DNA of 64,000 bases from a virus. The DNA is taken from the IMG/VR virus record IMGVR_UViG_3300025872_000002, positions 1-64,000 of that record; one strand, given 5' to 3'. A model generated the notes under the pieces. That model had not been told where the DNA came from. It was given only the letters and a program-made list of their open reading frames with translations, and did not search any database. Numbering within the stretch: position 1 is the first letter of the stretch; each line of letters begins with the position of its first letter. Positions 1 through 6,533 of this stretch are shown here, piece by piece. The position numbers and the translations under genes were made by a program.

Positions 1-84
1 ATACGGGGTGACGATGAAATTGCTGTAGCCGAACGAAAACTTGCGGGCCTTGTAGAGCATGACGCAGTACCGGCGGCGTCTCAT
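1..84 (-). CDS. hypothetical protein, 5' part only (cut by window edge)
   Basis: An ATG at 84 opens a frame that stays open for all 28 codons to the left edge. The N-terminus MRRRRYCVMLYKARKFSFG is very basic. The ATG overlaps the TGA of the upstream gene (81-212) as ATGA, the coupling used between many neighbours here. The rest of the gene lies outside the window, so no function can be offered. Confidence 0.6.
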   Translation of the reverse strand, partial: MRRRRYCVMLYKARKFSFGYSNFIVTPY

Positions 85-212
85 TTCTTCCCCCACAAAA
101 ACCGCAGTGTCATACCATCAACAAAGTTTTTCTTGAACCTTGTCTCAGGTGCCCAGACTACATAGCCAAGCAAGATGCCAACGGCCCAGCCGATGAAGAA
201 GTAAGCGGTCAT
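81..212 (-). CDS. small membrane protein, 43 aa
   Basis: The frame runs from ATG at 212 to TGA at 81-83. Residues 3-20 (AYFFIGWAVGILLGYVVW) form one hydrophobic helix followed by a basic tail (RFKKNF, GKK), as expected for a single-pass inner-membrane protein with N-out/C-in topology. It overlaps the downstream gene by ATGA and the upstream gene by 4 bases, so it sits in a coupled operon. Function is unknown; lysis-related or superinfection roles are possible but not shown by the sequence. Confidence 0.65.
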   Translation of the reverse strand: MTAYFFIGWAVGILLGYVVWAPETRFKKNFVDGMTLRFLWGKK

Positions 213-421
213 TTCTCCAGCTCCTTCAGTATCTTTCTCGCTTTATTCGCTGCTCGCTCTGCATCCTTCGACCAGATAGCACCAAAGTCCACAGCTTCCA
301 GCGCACGAAGAATCTTCACTAGTTCGTCAATCTTCGCCCACAGTGCAAGCTCACGTTCTGCGCTCATGCCAAGTAGGCGGGCTTGTTCCTGTAACTCGTC
401 GAGTAGTTCTTTGCGGGTCAT
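209..421 (-). CDS. hypothetical small helical protein, 70 aa
   Basis: ATG at 421 overlaps the stop of the upstream gene (418-750) as ATGA. The protein is predicted almost wholly helical and charged (RKELLDELQEQARLLG, then KDAERAANKARKILKELEK), compatible with a small coiled-coil or adaptor protein. I recognise no family. Its place in a tight chain of coupled small genes supports it being real. Confidence 0.7.
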   Translation of the reverse strand: MTRKELLDELQEQARLLGMSAERELALWAKIDELVKILRALEAVDFGAIWSKDAERAANKARKILKELEK

Positions 422-750
422 GCCTCCCCCTTCAAAACTCTGGCTGCATGCAGGTATTGTTTGTATTGCTCTCCCGATCGCTCATACAAGCGCTCTAAAA
501 TCAGGATGCACTCATCGAGCTTATATTCCATGCCCATCTTGTACTGCTGGTCCAACCGCTTCTCGGCCTCGTCAAGCTGGCGGTACAGGTCTTTGATGCG
601 TTCTTGCAGAGGCTCTGCGATGAGGGCTGCGAAGCGTACACAGTCATCTGTGATTTCTTCCTTTACTTCGTTTATGTGTTTGCTCGCACTTTTGCCAGTG
701 CCCAGCAACCCAGCCTCCCGCGCCATGCGGATGATGTCGTCTCGGTTCAT
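418..750 (-). CDS. hypothetical protein beginning MNRDDIIRMAREAG, 110 aa
   Basis: ATG at 750 is coupled to the preceding stop (747-749). The opening M-x-R-D/E-D-I-I-R-M-A-R-E-A is a start seen repeatedly among small phage proteins of unknown role. The middle (about residues 47-85) is helical and coiled-coil-like. No catalytic motif is visible. The family resemblance is from memory and gives no function. Confidence 0.75.
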   Translation of the reverse strand: MNRDDIIRMAREAGLLGTGKSASKHINEVKEEITDDCVRFAALIAEPLQERIKDLYRQLDEAEKRLDQQYKMGMEYKLDECILILERLYERSGEQYKQYLHAARVLKGEA

Positions 751-968
751 TTCTTGCAGTCCTTCTCATCTTTCTTTTGATCGCAGTGTGAGTGCGATGG
801 GATGTATATCGGCATAGGTGTATAGACTGGAGCAATCGGGGTGCTTGATTCCGACTTGAACGTCGGTGCTGGAGCGACACGCGCGGGTGGTGGCGAAGCT
901 CTGGCAGGTGCTGGTGCGGCTCTAGCAGGTACAGACACGGCAGCAGCAACAAGGATGACTTCAATCAT
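747..968 (-). CDS. hypothetical Ala/Pro-rich protein with hydrophobic N-terminus, 73 aa
   Basis: ATG at 968 follows AGGATAGGAGAGTGAG, a strong Shine-Dalgarno that also contains the stop of the upstream gene. Residues 1-14 (MIEVILVAAAVSVP) are hydrophobic and could be a membrane anchor or signal. A Pro/Ala-rich low-complexity stretch (16-35) follows, and the Lys/Asp-rich C-terminus holds two Cys. It is probably envelope-associated; nothing more specific is supported. Confidence 0.6.
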   Translation of the reverse strand: MIEVILVAAAVSVPARAAPAPARASPPPARVAPAPTFKSESSTPIAPVYTPMPIYIPSHSHCDQKKDEKDCKK

Positions 969-969
969 C

Positions 970-1170
970 TCACTCTCCTATCCTGCTTGGGCAGGTGCCC
1001 CTATCAAAAAGGGGCGGGGTTATCCGCACAACTCGATCTGTTGGTCGGTCAATCGCCATTTGCGAGCGGCGTTTACAGGTCTTGCATGGAGGGAGAATCT
1101 CCCCATCTTTTTCGTTACCCCATCGAACGCCGTGGCAACGAGCAACATCAAGCGGAAGTGTCTTCAGCAT
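970..1170 (-). CDS. small Cys-cluster (zinc-binding-like) protein, 66 aa
   Basis: The start is placed at ATG 1170 because GAGGAGAGCGAAG precedes it. The layout R-C-x-G-V near residue 12, then P-C-K-T-C-K-R-R (about 40-47) and a C-terminal Cys resembles small Cys-rich phage proteins that I recall as C...CxxC...C zinc-binding-like. The 3' end runs through two hairpins (982-995 and 998-1016), and the stop overlaps the next gene's ribosome site. It overlaps the upstream gene by 23 bases. The role is unknown. Confidence 0.6.
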   Translation of the reverse strand: MLKTLPLDVARCHGVRWGNEKDGEILPPCKTCKRRSQMAIDRPTDRVVRITPPLFDRGTCPSRIGE

Positions 1171-1564
1171 CTTCGCTCTCCTCTTCAAACATATCGCTAA
1201 GGTCTTTAGTTCTGAGCCACATCCCGTAGTTGTATCTAAAATTTCGGCGCTGCATCGGTTCAAACCCGTTCAAGTTCTGCGGGCCGTTGTCGATCATCGT
1301 TTCTTGCAGCTTCTTTCTGAAGTGCCCGGCGTCGAAGTCCAGCCAGAGTGAGTACTCCTCGAGACCAGCCTGCGTGGTATCAAACAGGAACCGCATCGCG
1401 GTGAACGCATCACGGTGCATACGCAAGCCAGCCGGTACATCTTTCTTTTTCTCAAGCTTCGGAGGCGCGGCGCATGCATCGTTGACGGCGAGCAGCACCA
1501 CGGTTGCAAGGAGGGAGCGCTCGGGTAGCTCGTCGCTGACCCGCATGAGTGAGTTCTGTGCCAT
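1148..1564 (-). CDS. hypothetical protein, 138 aa
   Basis: ATG at 1564 is preceded by GAGGTAAGTC. The N-terminus has a hydrophobic patch (residues 17-33, including LLATVVLLAVNDACA), then a basic PPKLEKKKD segment, an aromatic centre (EEYSLWLDFDAGHFRKKL) and a very acidic tail (DMFEEESEDAEDTS). I recognise no family. The acidic tail and lack of motifs leave the function open. Confidence 0.7.
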   Translation of the reverse strand: MAQNSLMRVSDELPERSLLATVVLLAVNDACAAPPKLEKKKDVPAGLRMHRDAFTAMRFLFDTTQAGLEEYSLWLDFDAGHFRKKLQETMIDNGPQNLNGFEPMQRRNFRYNYGMWLRTKDLSDMFEEESEDAEDTSA

Positions 1565-1567
1565 GAC

Positions 1568-1735
1568 TTACCTCTTGTCCGTTGTGAGGGTGCGATAGAA
1601 GTGCCACTTCTGCTGCATGTCTGTGTCTTCACTCGGTGGCGTCCACCCGTGCTCGCGCCATGTGCGCTGCACGTCGGTGACTTTCTTGTATGTGGGCAGT
1701 TCCGCGAGGAAGGCCGGTGTGTTGTCCTGCTGCAT
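1568..1735 (-). CDS. hypothetical protein, 55 aa
   Basis: The frame begins ATGAACATG at 1741; the second ATG (1735) is chosen because GGAG then sits 6 bases upstream, whereas GGAG abuts the first ATG. The short protein is polar (QQDNTPAFLAELPTYKKV, then DVQRTWREHGWTPPSED) with several Trp residues. It stops 3 bases before the next gene. No family is recognised. Confidence 0.6.
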   Translation of the reverse strand: MQQDNTPAFLAELPTYKKVTDVQRTWREHGWTPPSEDTDMQQKWHFYRTLTTDKR

Positions 1736-1754
1736 GTTCATCTCCAGAGTTGAT

Positions 1755-1778
1755 GCCGCCCCCGGGATAGGGGGCGGC
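1755..1778 (-). terminator. perfect 9-bp GC hairpin between genes
   Basis: GCCGCCCCC pairs exactly with GGGGGCGGC across a 6-base loop. It lies between the DUF932 stop (1796) and the next start (1735). On the minus strand no clear U-run follows, so it may stabilise mRNA ends or weaken transcription rather than terminate fully. Confidence 0.55.
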
Positions 1779-1795
1779 TAAGTTGAGAAAGGGAA

Positions 1796-2767
1796 TTAAG
1801 CGAGAGCGAGAACCAGATCAACAGCGCGTTGCTTCATGTCTGCACCCGGACCCCACTGGGCGGAGACGAAGCGGTTCTCATCGGAGCGAGCGCGAGTCCA
1901 GTGATCGATGTACTCGGTCACCGCATTCACATAGCCCCAGCCGGTGCCGTGCACCCCGTCGATATCGGCACCCTTGCCTGCGCCATCGAACAGATCGAGG
2001 ATCTTGTTGTACCCCGCAGAGGCGATGACCTTCTCGCCTCCACCCAACACCATCTCGGTCAGCTCCTCGGCCTTGGTGGTATCGACAGGGATGTTCGCTA
2101 GGCGTGTGATCTGATGACGGAACGCCTCCCACGCTGCTTCGTTCAAACCCATGAACTGCTTGACCTCCTCGGGATCGAACTCGGTGCGGTGGCTGATCTT
2201 CACCCAAGGCTGACCCTCTGATGCCGCCATCGCAAGGGTGTTGCGGCACACCACGCGGATGGTTGTGCGCCGTGCCTCGGTTCGTTGCGAACCGTCTGCG
2301 CTTGTGGACAAAAGAAGGTACCCGCCGATCTTATCCCTGACACTGGTCGGGCTGGCCTCCCCGATCTTGGCTGTCGCCCAGAACCTGCGGCCTCCGTAGA
2401 TCGTGCCTGCTGCTGACAACTCGAGACCACCGACCTTCACAATGTCACGGAAGAACTCGATGACCTGCTCAGGCTGCACGACCTTGTAGGAATCGCTGAC
2501 CACACCGAGTGCGTCCTTGGTGTCACTGCGAAGCAGCACGTGCTTGTCCGGGATCTCCCGCATGGGAACCGACGGATCGTGAGAGACGGGATAGCGAACC
2601 TTGGCACGCTGGATCTTCCAGTTCATACCTGCGGCAGCACGCCACTCGTCGATGCTGGCGTGATCATCCATCGGCTGGCCCAGCCCGTGCCAAGGCAGTC
2701 CGTCGGACTTGAGATAGGCGAATTCAACTTGCTTGGTGACGGCGTTCGTGGTGAGTTCGTGTGACAT
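1796..2767 (-). CDS. DUF932 phage/plasmid-like protein, 323 aa
   Basis: The protein matches the DUF932 (TIGR03299-type) pattern: an N-terminal PWHGLGQPM-like segment near residues 25-33, DALGVVSDSYKVVQPEQ (about 85-101), GGRRFWATAKI and a central VRDKIGGYLLLSTSADG. The family is frequent in phages and plasmids and is often compared with T4-type or conjugative-element proteins, but its biochemical role is not established. The start is ATG 2767 with AAGGAGAAGTACC upstream. It is among the longest genes of the left arm and is flanked by hairpins on both sides. Confidence 0.85.
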   Translation of the reverse strand: MSHELTTNAVTKQVEFAYLKSDGLPWHGLGQPMDDHASIDEWRAAAGMNWKIQRAKVRYPVSHDPSVPMREIPDKHVLLRSDTKDALGVVSDSYKVVQPEQVIEFFRDIVKVGGLELSAAGTIYGGRRFWATAKIGEASPTSVRDKIGGYLLLSTSADGSQRTEARRTTIRVVCRNTLAMAASEGQPWVKISHRTEFDPEEVKQFMGLNEAAWEAFRHQITRLANIPVDTTKAEELTEMVLGGGEKVIASAGYNKILDLFDGAGKGADIDGVHGTGWGYVNAVTEYIDHWTRARSDENRFVSAQWGPGADMKQRAVDLVLALA

Positions 2768-2833
2768 GGTACTTCTCCTTTATGTGATGCTGCTTTCGAG
2801 CAGCGACTTGTCGACATACTACAGATAAAGAAA

Positions 2834-2850
2834 GGGGGGTGCAACCCCCC
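2834..2850 (-). terminator. GC hairpin with U-rich tail
   Basis: GGGGGGT pairs with ACCCCCC around a 3-base loop. On the minus strand it is followed by TTTCTTTATC, so it has the form of an intrinsic terminator. It lies between the stop of the 2859-3362 gene and the start of DUF932. Confidence 0.6.
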
Positions 2851-2858
2851 GGTACTGC

Positions 2859-3362
2859 TTACTGCCGAGCGATCCTGAGTTCCGACAACATCTCGTCGAT
2901 GGCGTCGTTGACTGCCTCCTCGAGCATGTCGCCGCTCAATACCTCCTGCACCTGCTCATTCCAGTCGATCTCGTTGAGTGCTTCCTCGATGAGATGGTTG
3001 ACTTGGTCGCCGGTGATGGCGTCCTCGTGCCATCCCTCCAAGACATCGATGCGTTGGTTCGTTGCCTCCATGACTGACTCGAAGTGGCGCATCATGTCTT
3101 CAGAGGTAGCGATACCCGGAGAACGCTGCTCGAAAGCCACGACACGGTCGGTTAGGTTTTGGCCTGTGTGTGCTGACCACGTCTCGAGTGCACGGATCCT
3201 CGCTGTAAGCTCTGGCCCCGTGGTTAGCATAGATTTCTCCAACTCCGACAGGCGGTTGTCGAGGCTGCTAGCGATCTCACTGAGTCGATCTTCGAGTGGC
3301 TTGATCGCCTGCTCGACGGCTTGGGTGAGGGCTTGAGAGATGATGGTGTTGAGATCAAACAT
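2859..3362 (-). CDS. coiled-coil protein, 167 aa
   Basis: The chain is almost entirely charged amphipathic helix: KPLEDRLSEIASSLDNRLSE (about 21-40), a middle segment with ALETWSAHTGQNLTDRV, and a very acidic C-terminal half (ALNEIDWNEQVQEVLSGDM). Heptad-like Leu/Ile spacing suggests an oligomeric coiled coil. ATG 3362 has AAGGAGCAGTACC before it. No family is recognised; a scaffold or regulatory role is only a guess. Confidence 0.75.
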   Translation of the reverse strand: MFDLNTIISQALTQAVEQAIKPLEDRLSEIASSLDNRLSELEKSMLTTGPELTARIRALETWSAHTGQNLTDRVVAFEQRSPGIATSEDMMRHFESVMEATNQRIDVLEGWHEDAITGDQVNHLIEEALNEIDWNEQVQEVLSGDMLEEAVNDAIDEMLSELRIARQ

Positions 3363-3386
3363 GGTACTGCTCCTTGAGATAAAGAA

Positions 3387-3402
3387 GGGGGCCGAAGCCC
3401 CC
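3387..3402 (-). terminator. GC hairpin with TTCG/CGAA loop and U-rich tail
   Basis: GGGGGC and GCCCCC close a four-base loop that reads TTCG on the minus strand. TTCTTTATCTC and then AAGGAG plus ATG (3362) follow. The structure is terminator-like but directly precedes the next ribosome site. Confidence 0.6.
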
Positions 3403-3410
3403 GGTTGAAA

Positions 3411-3426
3411 CGGGACGGGTGTCCCG
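3411..3426. repeat. left-arm palindrome family, copy 1 (CGGGAC-GGGT-GTCCCG)
   Basis: Six-base arms are separated by 4 bases, in the gap after the stop of the gp88-like gene. This is the first of ten related inverted repeats of core GGGAC(A)/(T)GTCCC found only in the left arm. Confidence 0.7.
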
Positions 3427-3428
3427 GA

Positions 3429-4106
3429 TTAGTGCGCCTCGTAAGACACGAGGGTGTCGCGTGCCCAGCAGGTACGGCAACTGTCGCAGCGGCCCTGCTG
3501 CGCAGGGGCGGCACAGCGCTCGCCGATAGGCTTGGCTTGCTTGCTGTGGACATTCGATGCGGTGATGCCACGGATACCCCGGAGGGACTTGGGGATGACG
3601 ACGGGCTTGTCGATGTACATCGCAGACAGGCGGATGACTAGGTTAGGCGGCACGGCATCAACCCCCCATCTAGAAACAAAAGACTTCACAATCCCGTACT
3701 CCCTCGTCGGCAACCAATGCTTGGTGCGTGGCGTGCGCCTGCATACCTCAGCGATCATCTCGAGGTGAAGCCGGGACTGTATGTCGCCTGCGTCGAGCCA
3801 GCGGAAGTACGGATCGGATCCGATGAGTGCTGTTATGCCCGCGATCCAGAAGTCTGGTTCGTCGAGTGCCGCGAGTCGGGCATGCTGCGCAGGCTCGATG
3901 GTGGCGTGGTACTTGGCGTAGTTGCCCTTGTCTGCGTAGCACTTGGAGCAGATGGAACCTTTGACCTGCGCCATGTACCAACCTGTCTGGCATGCCGCCA
4001 CCGGGATAGACCACGACTTACAGGGCATCTTGGTGGTCTGCGTGAGACCGCCTGTGGCTGCGATGGCGTCCTTCTTGCGGGTGAAGGTGATGGTTTGGAA
4101 TTGCAT
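3429..4106 (-). CDS. gp88-like phage protein with Cys clusters, 225 aa
   Basis: The sequence follows the phage 'gene product 88' (GP88-type) pattern: CKSWSIPVAACQTG and SICSKCYADKGNYAKY (residues about 29-66), then YFRWLDAGDIQS (about 99-110) and TPRTKHWLPTREYGIV (124-139). The C-terminus adds CDSCRTCW. Conserved Cys pairs suggest a metal or Fe-S site; no enzymatic role is proven for the family. ATG 4106 is preceded by AAGGAGAGTACAC. Confidence in the family is moderate and rests on recalled similarity. Confidence 0.75.
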   Translation of the reverse strand: MQFQTITFTRKKDAIAATGGLTQTTKMPCKSWSIPVAACQTGWYMAQVKGSICSKCYADKGNYAKYHATIEPAQHARLAALDEPDFWIAGITALIGSDPYFRWLDAGDIQSRLHLEMIAEVCRRTPRTKHWLPTREYGIVKSFVSRWGVDAVPPNLVIRLSAMYIDKPVVIPKSLRGIRGITASNVHSKQAKPIGERCAAPAQQGRCDSCRTCWARDTLVSYEAH

Positions 4107-4125
4107 GTGTACTCTCCTTGGTTGT

Positions 4126-4141
4126 GCCCCCGTGAGGGGGC
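4126..4141 (-). other. GC hairpin upstream of a ribosome site
   Basis: GCCCCC and GGGGGC pair across GTGA. No U-run follows on the minus strand; AAGGAGAGTACAC-ATG (4106) follows within 20 bases. It is therefore more likely a structural element of the mRNA than a terminator. Confidence 0.5.
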
Positions 4142-4149
4142 GGTTGGGT

Positions 4150-4338
4150 TTACTCGATCCGATCTCTGACCCACGTCACGAGCAGGTGGGCGTCCAGCGC
4201 TGCGTCCTTGATCGCCTCGAAGAACTCCGGCGTGTAGTCACCCGGGTTGTCGAGGTAGTTGTTCATGTCGTTGGCAATAGACATGGTGAGGTTGTGCAGG
4301 TGACGTAGCGCGTCGTGTATGTTCTTGGGCTGTTGCAT
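4150..4338 (-). CDS. hypothetical small protein, 62 aa
   Basis: ATG 4338 is chosen because AAGGAGAGTCACC precedes it; the upstream in-frame extension would run through a palindrome. The protein begins MQQPKNIHDALRHLHNLTM and ends DAHLLVTWVRDRIE; it is predicted helical. No family is recognised. Confidence 0.7.
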   Translation of the reverse strand: MQQPKNIHDALRHLHNLTMSIANDMNNYLDNPGDYTPEFFEAIKDAALDAHLLVTWVRDRIE

Positions 4339-4369
4339 GGTGACTCTCCTTGGTTGGTGAAGGTTCATA

Positions 4370-4387
4370 CCGGGACGAGTGTCCCGG
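4370..4387. repeat. left-arm palindrome family, copy 2
   Basis: CCGGGAC-GAGT-GTCCCGG has 7-base arms and lies between the stop of 4400-4759 and the ribosome site of 4150-4338. Confidence 0.75.
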
Positions 4388-4399
4388 TTTCTCAGGAAG

Positions 4400-4759
4400 T
4401 TAGATGCCGTTTGCCGGGAAGCCGTCCTCGCCTGTGACGAGGTAGCCGCCAATGCACTGGCACTTGAACCCGTTGGCGCAGTCGATCAGCACGACACCCG
4501 CATCGCCGTGTGAGTCTTCCTCGGTTAGTTGTTTAGTTTCATTCCATACCCCAAACCCGAGGTTGCCATCGTCATCGCCTATGCACTCCTGCACCAGCCT
4601 TGCCGTGGCGTAGTCAAGGTCGCCGCCACGCCCGACCATACGCACGGCTAAGTTACGCACGATCTCCGGGGCACGGTAGCCTGACCAATGGCAGTAAACG
4701 ATAGGACCGACTTTGTTGTTGACGCTGTCGATAACCTGAAACAAAACACGATCACCCAT
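4400..4759 (-). CDS. hypothetical protein, 119 aa
   Basis: ATG 4759 follows AAGGAGAGTACATC. Features seen are MGDRVLFQVIDSVNNKVGPI, then IVYCHWSGYRAPEIVRN (about 20-36), GDDDGNLGFGVWNETKQ and a C-terminal pair CANGFKCQC. The layout resembles small conserved phage proteins with a YxHWxG motif, whose role is not known. The start overlaps the end of the upstream frame by 8 bases. Confidence 0.75.
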   Translation of the reverse strand: MGDRVLFQVIDSVNNKVGPIVYCHWSGYRAPEIVRNLAVRMVGRGGDLDYATARLVQECIGDDDGNLGFGVWNETKQLTEEDSHGDAGVVLIDCANGFKCQCIGGYLVTGEDGFPANGI

Positions 4760-5075
4760 GATGTACTCTCCTTGAAAAACCGGGACGTGTGTCCCGGATT
4801 GCCTTACTCACTACTCGCTTGCCGTTCTCGTACTCGACAGCGTCCAGCACGAAGGCACCCTTGACCTGCGGGCGGTAGAACTGGATCTCATAGCGGGTGT
4901 CTTTATCTCCCGGCACATACCAGATCCAATACGTCATCTTCTGCTTGTCCATCTCCTTGATCAGCGTGGGCAGGCTGTCCCCTGTGCGCCACTCGAAGAT
5001 GTTGTGCACGAGGAAGTGGAAGGTGGGCTGCTCGATGGGCACGAGGTTCTCGGTCATGTCGATGTACTCAGCCAT
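4752..5075 (-). CDS. hypothetical protein, 107 aa, C-terminus read through a palindrome
   Basis: ATG 5075 is preceded by AAGGAGAGTAATC. The core (ENLVPIEQPTFHFLVHNIF, then MTYWIWYVPGDKDTRYEIQF) looks like a compact beta-rich small domain. The last 18 residues or so are encoded by the palindrome, U-run and ribosome site of the next gene, which suggests that an older stop near 4800 was lost and the frame was extended. No family is recognised. Confidence 0.7.
   Translation of the reverse strand: MAEYIDMTENLVPIEQPTFHFLVHNIFEWRTGDSLPTLIKEMDKQKMTYWIWYVPGDKDTRYEIQFYRPQVKGAFVLDAVEYENGKRVVSKAIRDTRPGFSRRVHHG
4780..4797. repeat. left-arm palindrome family, copy 3, inside the end of a reading frame
   Basis: CCGGGAC-GTGT-GTCCCGG is followed on the minus strand by TTTTTC, then AAGGAGAGTACATC-ATG (4759). 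The upstream frame 4752-5075 reads through it (as IRDTRPGFS), so this copy is transcribed within coding sequence. Confidence 0.75.
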
Positions 5076-5094
5076 GATTACTCTCCTTGGTTGG

Positions 5095-5457
5095 TTAGAT
5101 CAGTTCTTGGGGGACTTCAACCTCTTCGCCCAGCTTGCTCGCAACGTAGCAGCGCATGGCTGCGATCAGGGGAGTGGGTCCGCTTTCAAGTGGGTCATAT
5201 GTCCATTTCTCTGCTTGAGTCCGAGCAACCCATTGCAAACCATCGGGCTGCATGCCATTGCAGATAGTCTCGATTTGCTCCCGCTCAATGATCGGCCCGC
5301 CTTGGGACCAGTCGGCATGGGGTTTCCACTGCCACTTACGTCCTATGTTGTGGGGGTCTGCCCAAAAGTTGCCGGCGTAAAACTCCACGGCTACCCCTTC
5401 ACACTTCGCCACCGCCCAGTCGAGGGCGGCACCAGTCAGTTCGCTTGTCTTCATCAT
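5095..5457 (-). CDS. DUF2591 / NinX-like protein, 120 aa
   Basis: The N-terminus MKTSELTGAALDWAVAKCEG is the hallmark of the DUF2591 (NinX) family, continued by GRKWQWKPHADWSQGGPIIE (about 40-59) and a C-terminal GPTPLIAAMRCYVASKLG. NinX occurs in the nin region of lambdoid phages and in many other phages; no activity is established. Tandem ATGs at 5457 and 5454 follow AAGGAGAGTA; either may be used. Confidence 0.85.
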   Translation of the reverse strand: MMKTSELTGAALDWAVAKCEGVAVEFYAGNFWADPHNIGRKWQWKPHADWSQGGPIIEREQIETICNGMQPDGLQWVARTQAEKWTYDPLESGPTPLIAAMRCYVASKLGEEVEVPQELI

Positions 5458-5473
5458 TACTCTCCTTGAAAAA

Positions 5474-5493
5474 GCCGGGACATGTGTCCCGGC
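5474..5493. repeat. left-arm palindrome family, copy 4 (20 bases)
   Basis: GCCGGGACA-TG-TGTCCCGGC has perfect 9-base arms and a 2-base centre. On the minus strand CTTTTTC, AAGGAGAGTA and ATG (5457) follow: hairpin, U-run, ribosome site, start. Confidence 0.8.
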
Positions 5494-5508
5494 GGTTGGT
5501 TGAACTAC

Positions 5509-5973
5509 TTATTCGCAGACGATCTCGCGAATTTCTTCCTCGACCACACGCTGGCGTGTGCCTGTGACGACGATCCTGCACGTCGGTGAGTCGCTCTTAA
5601 CGTAGGCGTAGATGCCGATACGGAAGGTCAACCCGCTCGGGTGTTTATGGGTGAAGTGGAAGTCCCGGTTGGGCTGCTCGTAGGTAGAGTCTGAGGTGTA
5701 TGCCTCCCAGTCCGCGAACTTCTCGAGCAGGCGTGTGAGCTTCTTGTCCTTGAACGAGTCGAGGTCACGCAGCGACAGACTCATGCGCAGCACACTTCCC
5801 CAGACCTCCGCTGAGACCAAAATGCGCTGGCGCAGCGACGGGGGGAACATCTCGTAGACCTGCTTGATCTCCGGAGACAGCGAGCGGAGCGTGTTGTCGA
5901 ACTCTTTGTACTTCTTGGCGTCTGCACGCAGGGACAGACGGGCGTTGTGAAGCTTGGATGTGATGAACGACAT
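5509..5973 (-). CDS. hypothetical protein, 154 aa
   Basis: ATG 5973 is chosen because GAGGAGAAGTACC precedes it; the 27-residue upstream extension is read from hairpins. The protein starts MSFITSKLHNARLSLRADAK, has a helical first two-thirds (PEIKQVYEMFPPSLRQRILV), and ends in a beta-like segment (GLTFRIGIYAYVKSD, CRIVVTGTRQRVVEEEI). No family is recognised. Confidence 0.7.
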   Translation of the reverse strand: MSFITSKLHNARLSLRADAKKYKEFDNTLRSLSPEIKQVYEMFPPSLRQRILVSAEVWGSVLRMSLSLRDLDSFKDKKLTRLLEKFADWEAYTSDSTYEQPNRDFHFTHKHPSGLTFRIGIYAYVKSDSPTCRIVVTGTRQRVVEEEIREIVCE

Positions 5974-5991
5974 GGTACTTCTCCTCGAAAA

Positions 5992-6038
5992 GGGGCGTTG
6001 ATGTGTGCCCCGGGTTGAAACCGGGACAGTTGTCCCGG
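5992..6038 (-). repeat. hairpin plus left-arm palindrome copy 5
   Basis: CCGGGACA-GT-TGTCCCGG occupies 6021-6038. A second hairpin (GGGGC 5992-5996 with GCCCC 6007-6011) follows on the minus strand, then TTTTC, GAGGAGAAGTACC and ATG (5973). Tandem hairpins also occur at 3387-3426. Confidence 0.75.
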
Positions 6039-6063
6039 AAAAAGAAGGCGACACTGGTCGCCG

Positions 6064-6159
6064 CTACTTTGCTAAATGCTCAACGAACTGCCACGTCCAG
6101 AACGCCACGGTGATGGCGAGCAGCGTGGCTGCGAGAATCTCTTTGTTCTTGCGGTTCAT
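6064..6159 (-). CDS. very small membrane protein, 31 aa
   Basis: The frame runs from ATG 6159 to TAG at 6064-6066. MNRKNKE (basic) is followed by ILAATLLAITVAFWTW, a single transmembrane helix. ATG overlaps the previous stop as ATGA, which supports coupling. It could be a lysis or regulatory micro-protein; the sequence does not say which. Confidence 0.6.
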   Translation of the reverse strand: MNRKNKEILAATLLAITVAFWTWQFVEHLAK

Positions 6160-6347
6160 TGCGTCCACTCCAGCTCAAGCAAGTCTGCGACATAGCCATC
6201 GTAGAGGTAGGCCACAGCCTGCCAAACGCTGTCCTCTACGGAGTTGAACTCCCGCAGTAACGTGTACGCCTCGCGGAAGTAGTTCTCGTCACCACGAGCT
6301 CTTGCGTACCGTTCTGCCCGTTTCAAAAACTCCATCGTGTTATCCAT
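6156..6347 (-). CDS. hypothetical small helical protein, 63 aa
   Basis: ATG 6347 has GGAGAAGTGAA upstream, so it is preferred to an upstream in-frame start at 6431 that overlaps the neighbour. The sequence begins MDNTMEFLKRAERYARARG and ends in an acidic/aromatic helix (YVADLLELEWTQ). It is predicted all-alpha; no family is recognised. Confidence 0.7.
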   Translation of the reverse strand: MDNTMEFLKRAERYARARGDENYFREAYTLLREFNSVEDSVWQAVAYLYDGYVADLLELEWTQ

Positions 6348-6348
6348 T

Positions 6349-6522
6349 TCACTTCTCCATACACTTGTTGAACCAAAACTCCCGTGCCCATTGAGCCTGT
6401 AACAGCTCCAGAAAACCATTGCCAAAGTCAATCAGGCCGGGGTACTTGCGAGCGGCAACGTCGAACGCGTACCTAGTGCGGTGCTCGATGTACTCGCGAA
6501 ACTCTTTGTCGATGTCGTCCAT
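6349..6522 (-). CDS. hypothetical small protein, 57 aa
   Basis: ATG 6522 follows AAAGGAGAAGTA; the TGA is at 6349-6351, just before the start of the next gene. The product (MDDIDKEFREYIEHRTRYAF, then KYPGLIDFGNGFLELLQAQW) is charged at the N-terminus and aromatic at the C-terminus. The gene below it (6156-6347) has similar size and style, but I see no clear homology between them. Confidence 0.65.
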   Translation of the reverse strand: MDDIDKEFREYIEHRTRYAFDVAARKYPGLIDFGNGFLELLQAQWAREFWFNKCMEK

Positions 6523-6533
6523 TACTTCTCCTT

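Noticed and set aside
5509-6054. Longer starts at 6054 (and similarly 4452, 8349, 8871) for left-arm genes
   Set aside because: The extensions are translations of hairpins and palindromes; good Shine-Dalgarno sequences mark the downstream ATGs.
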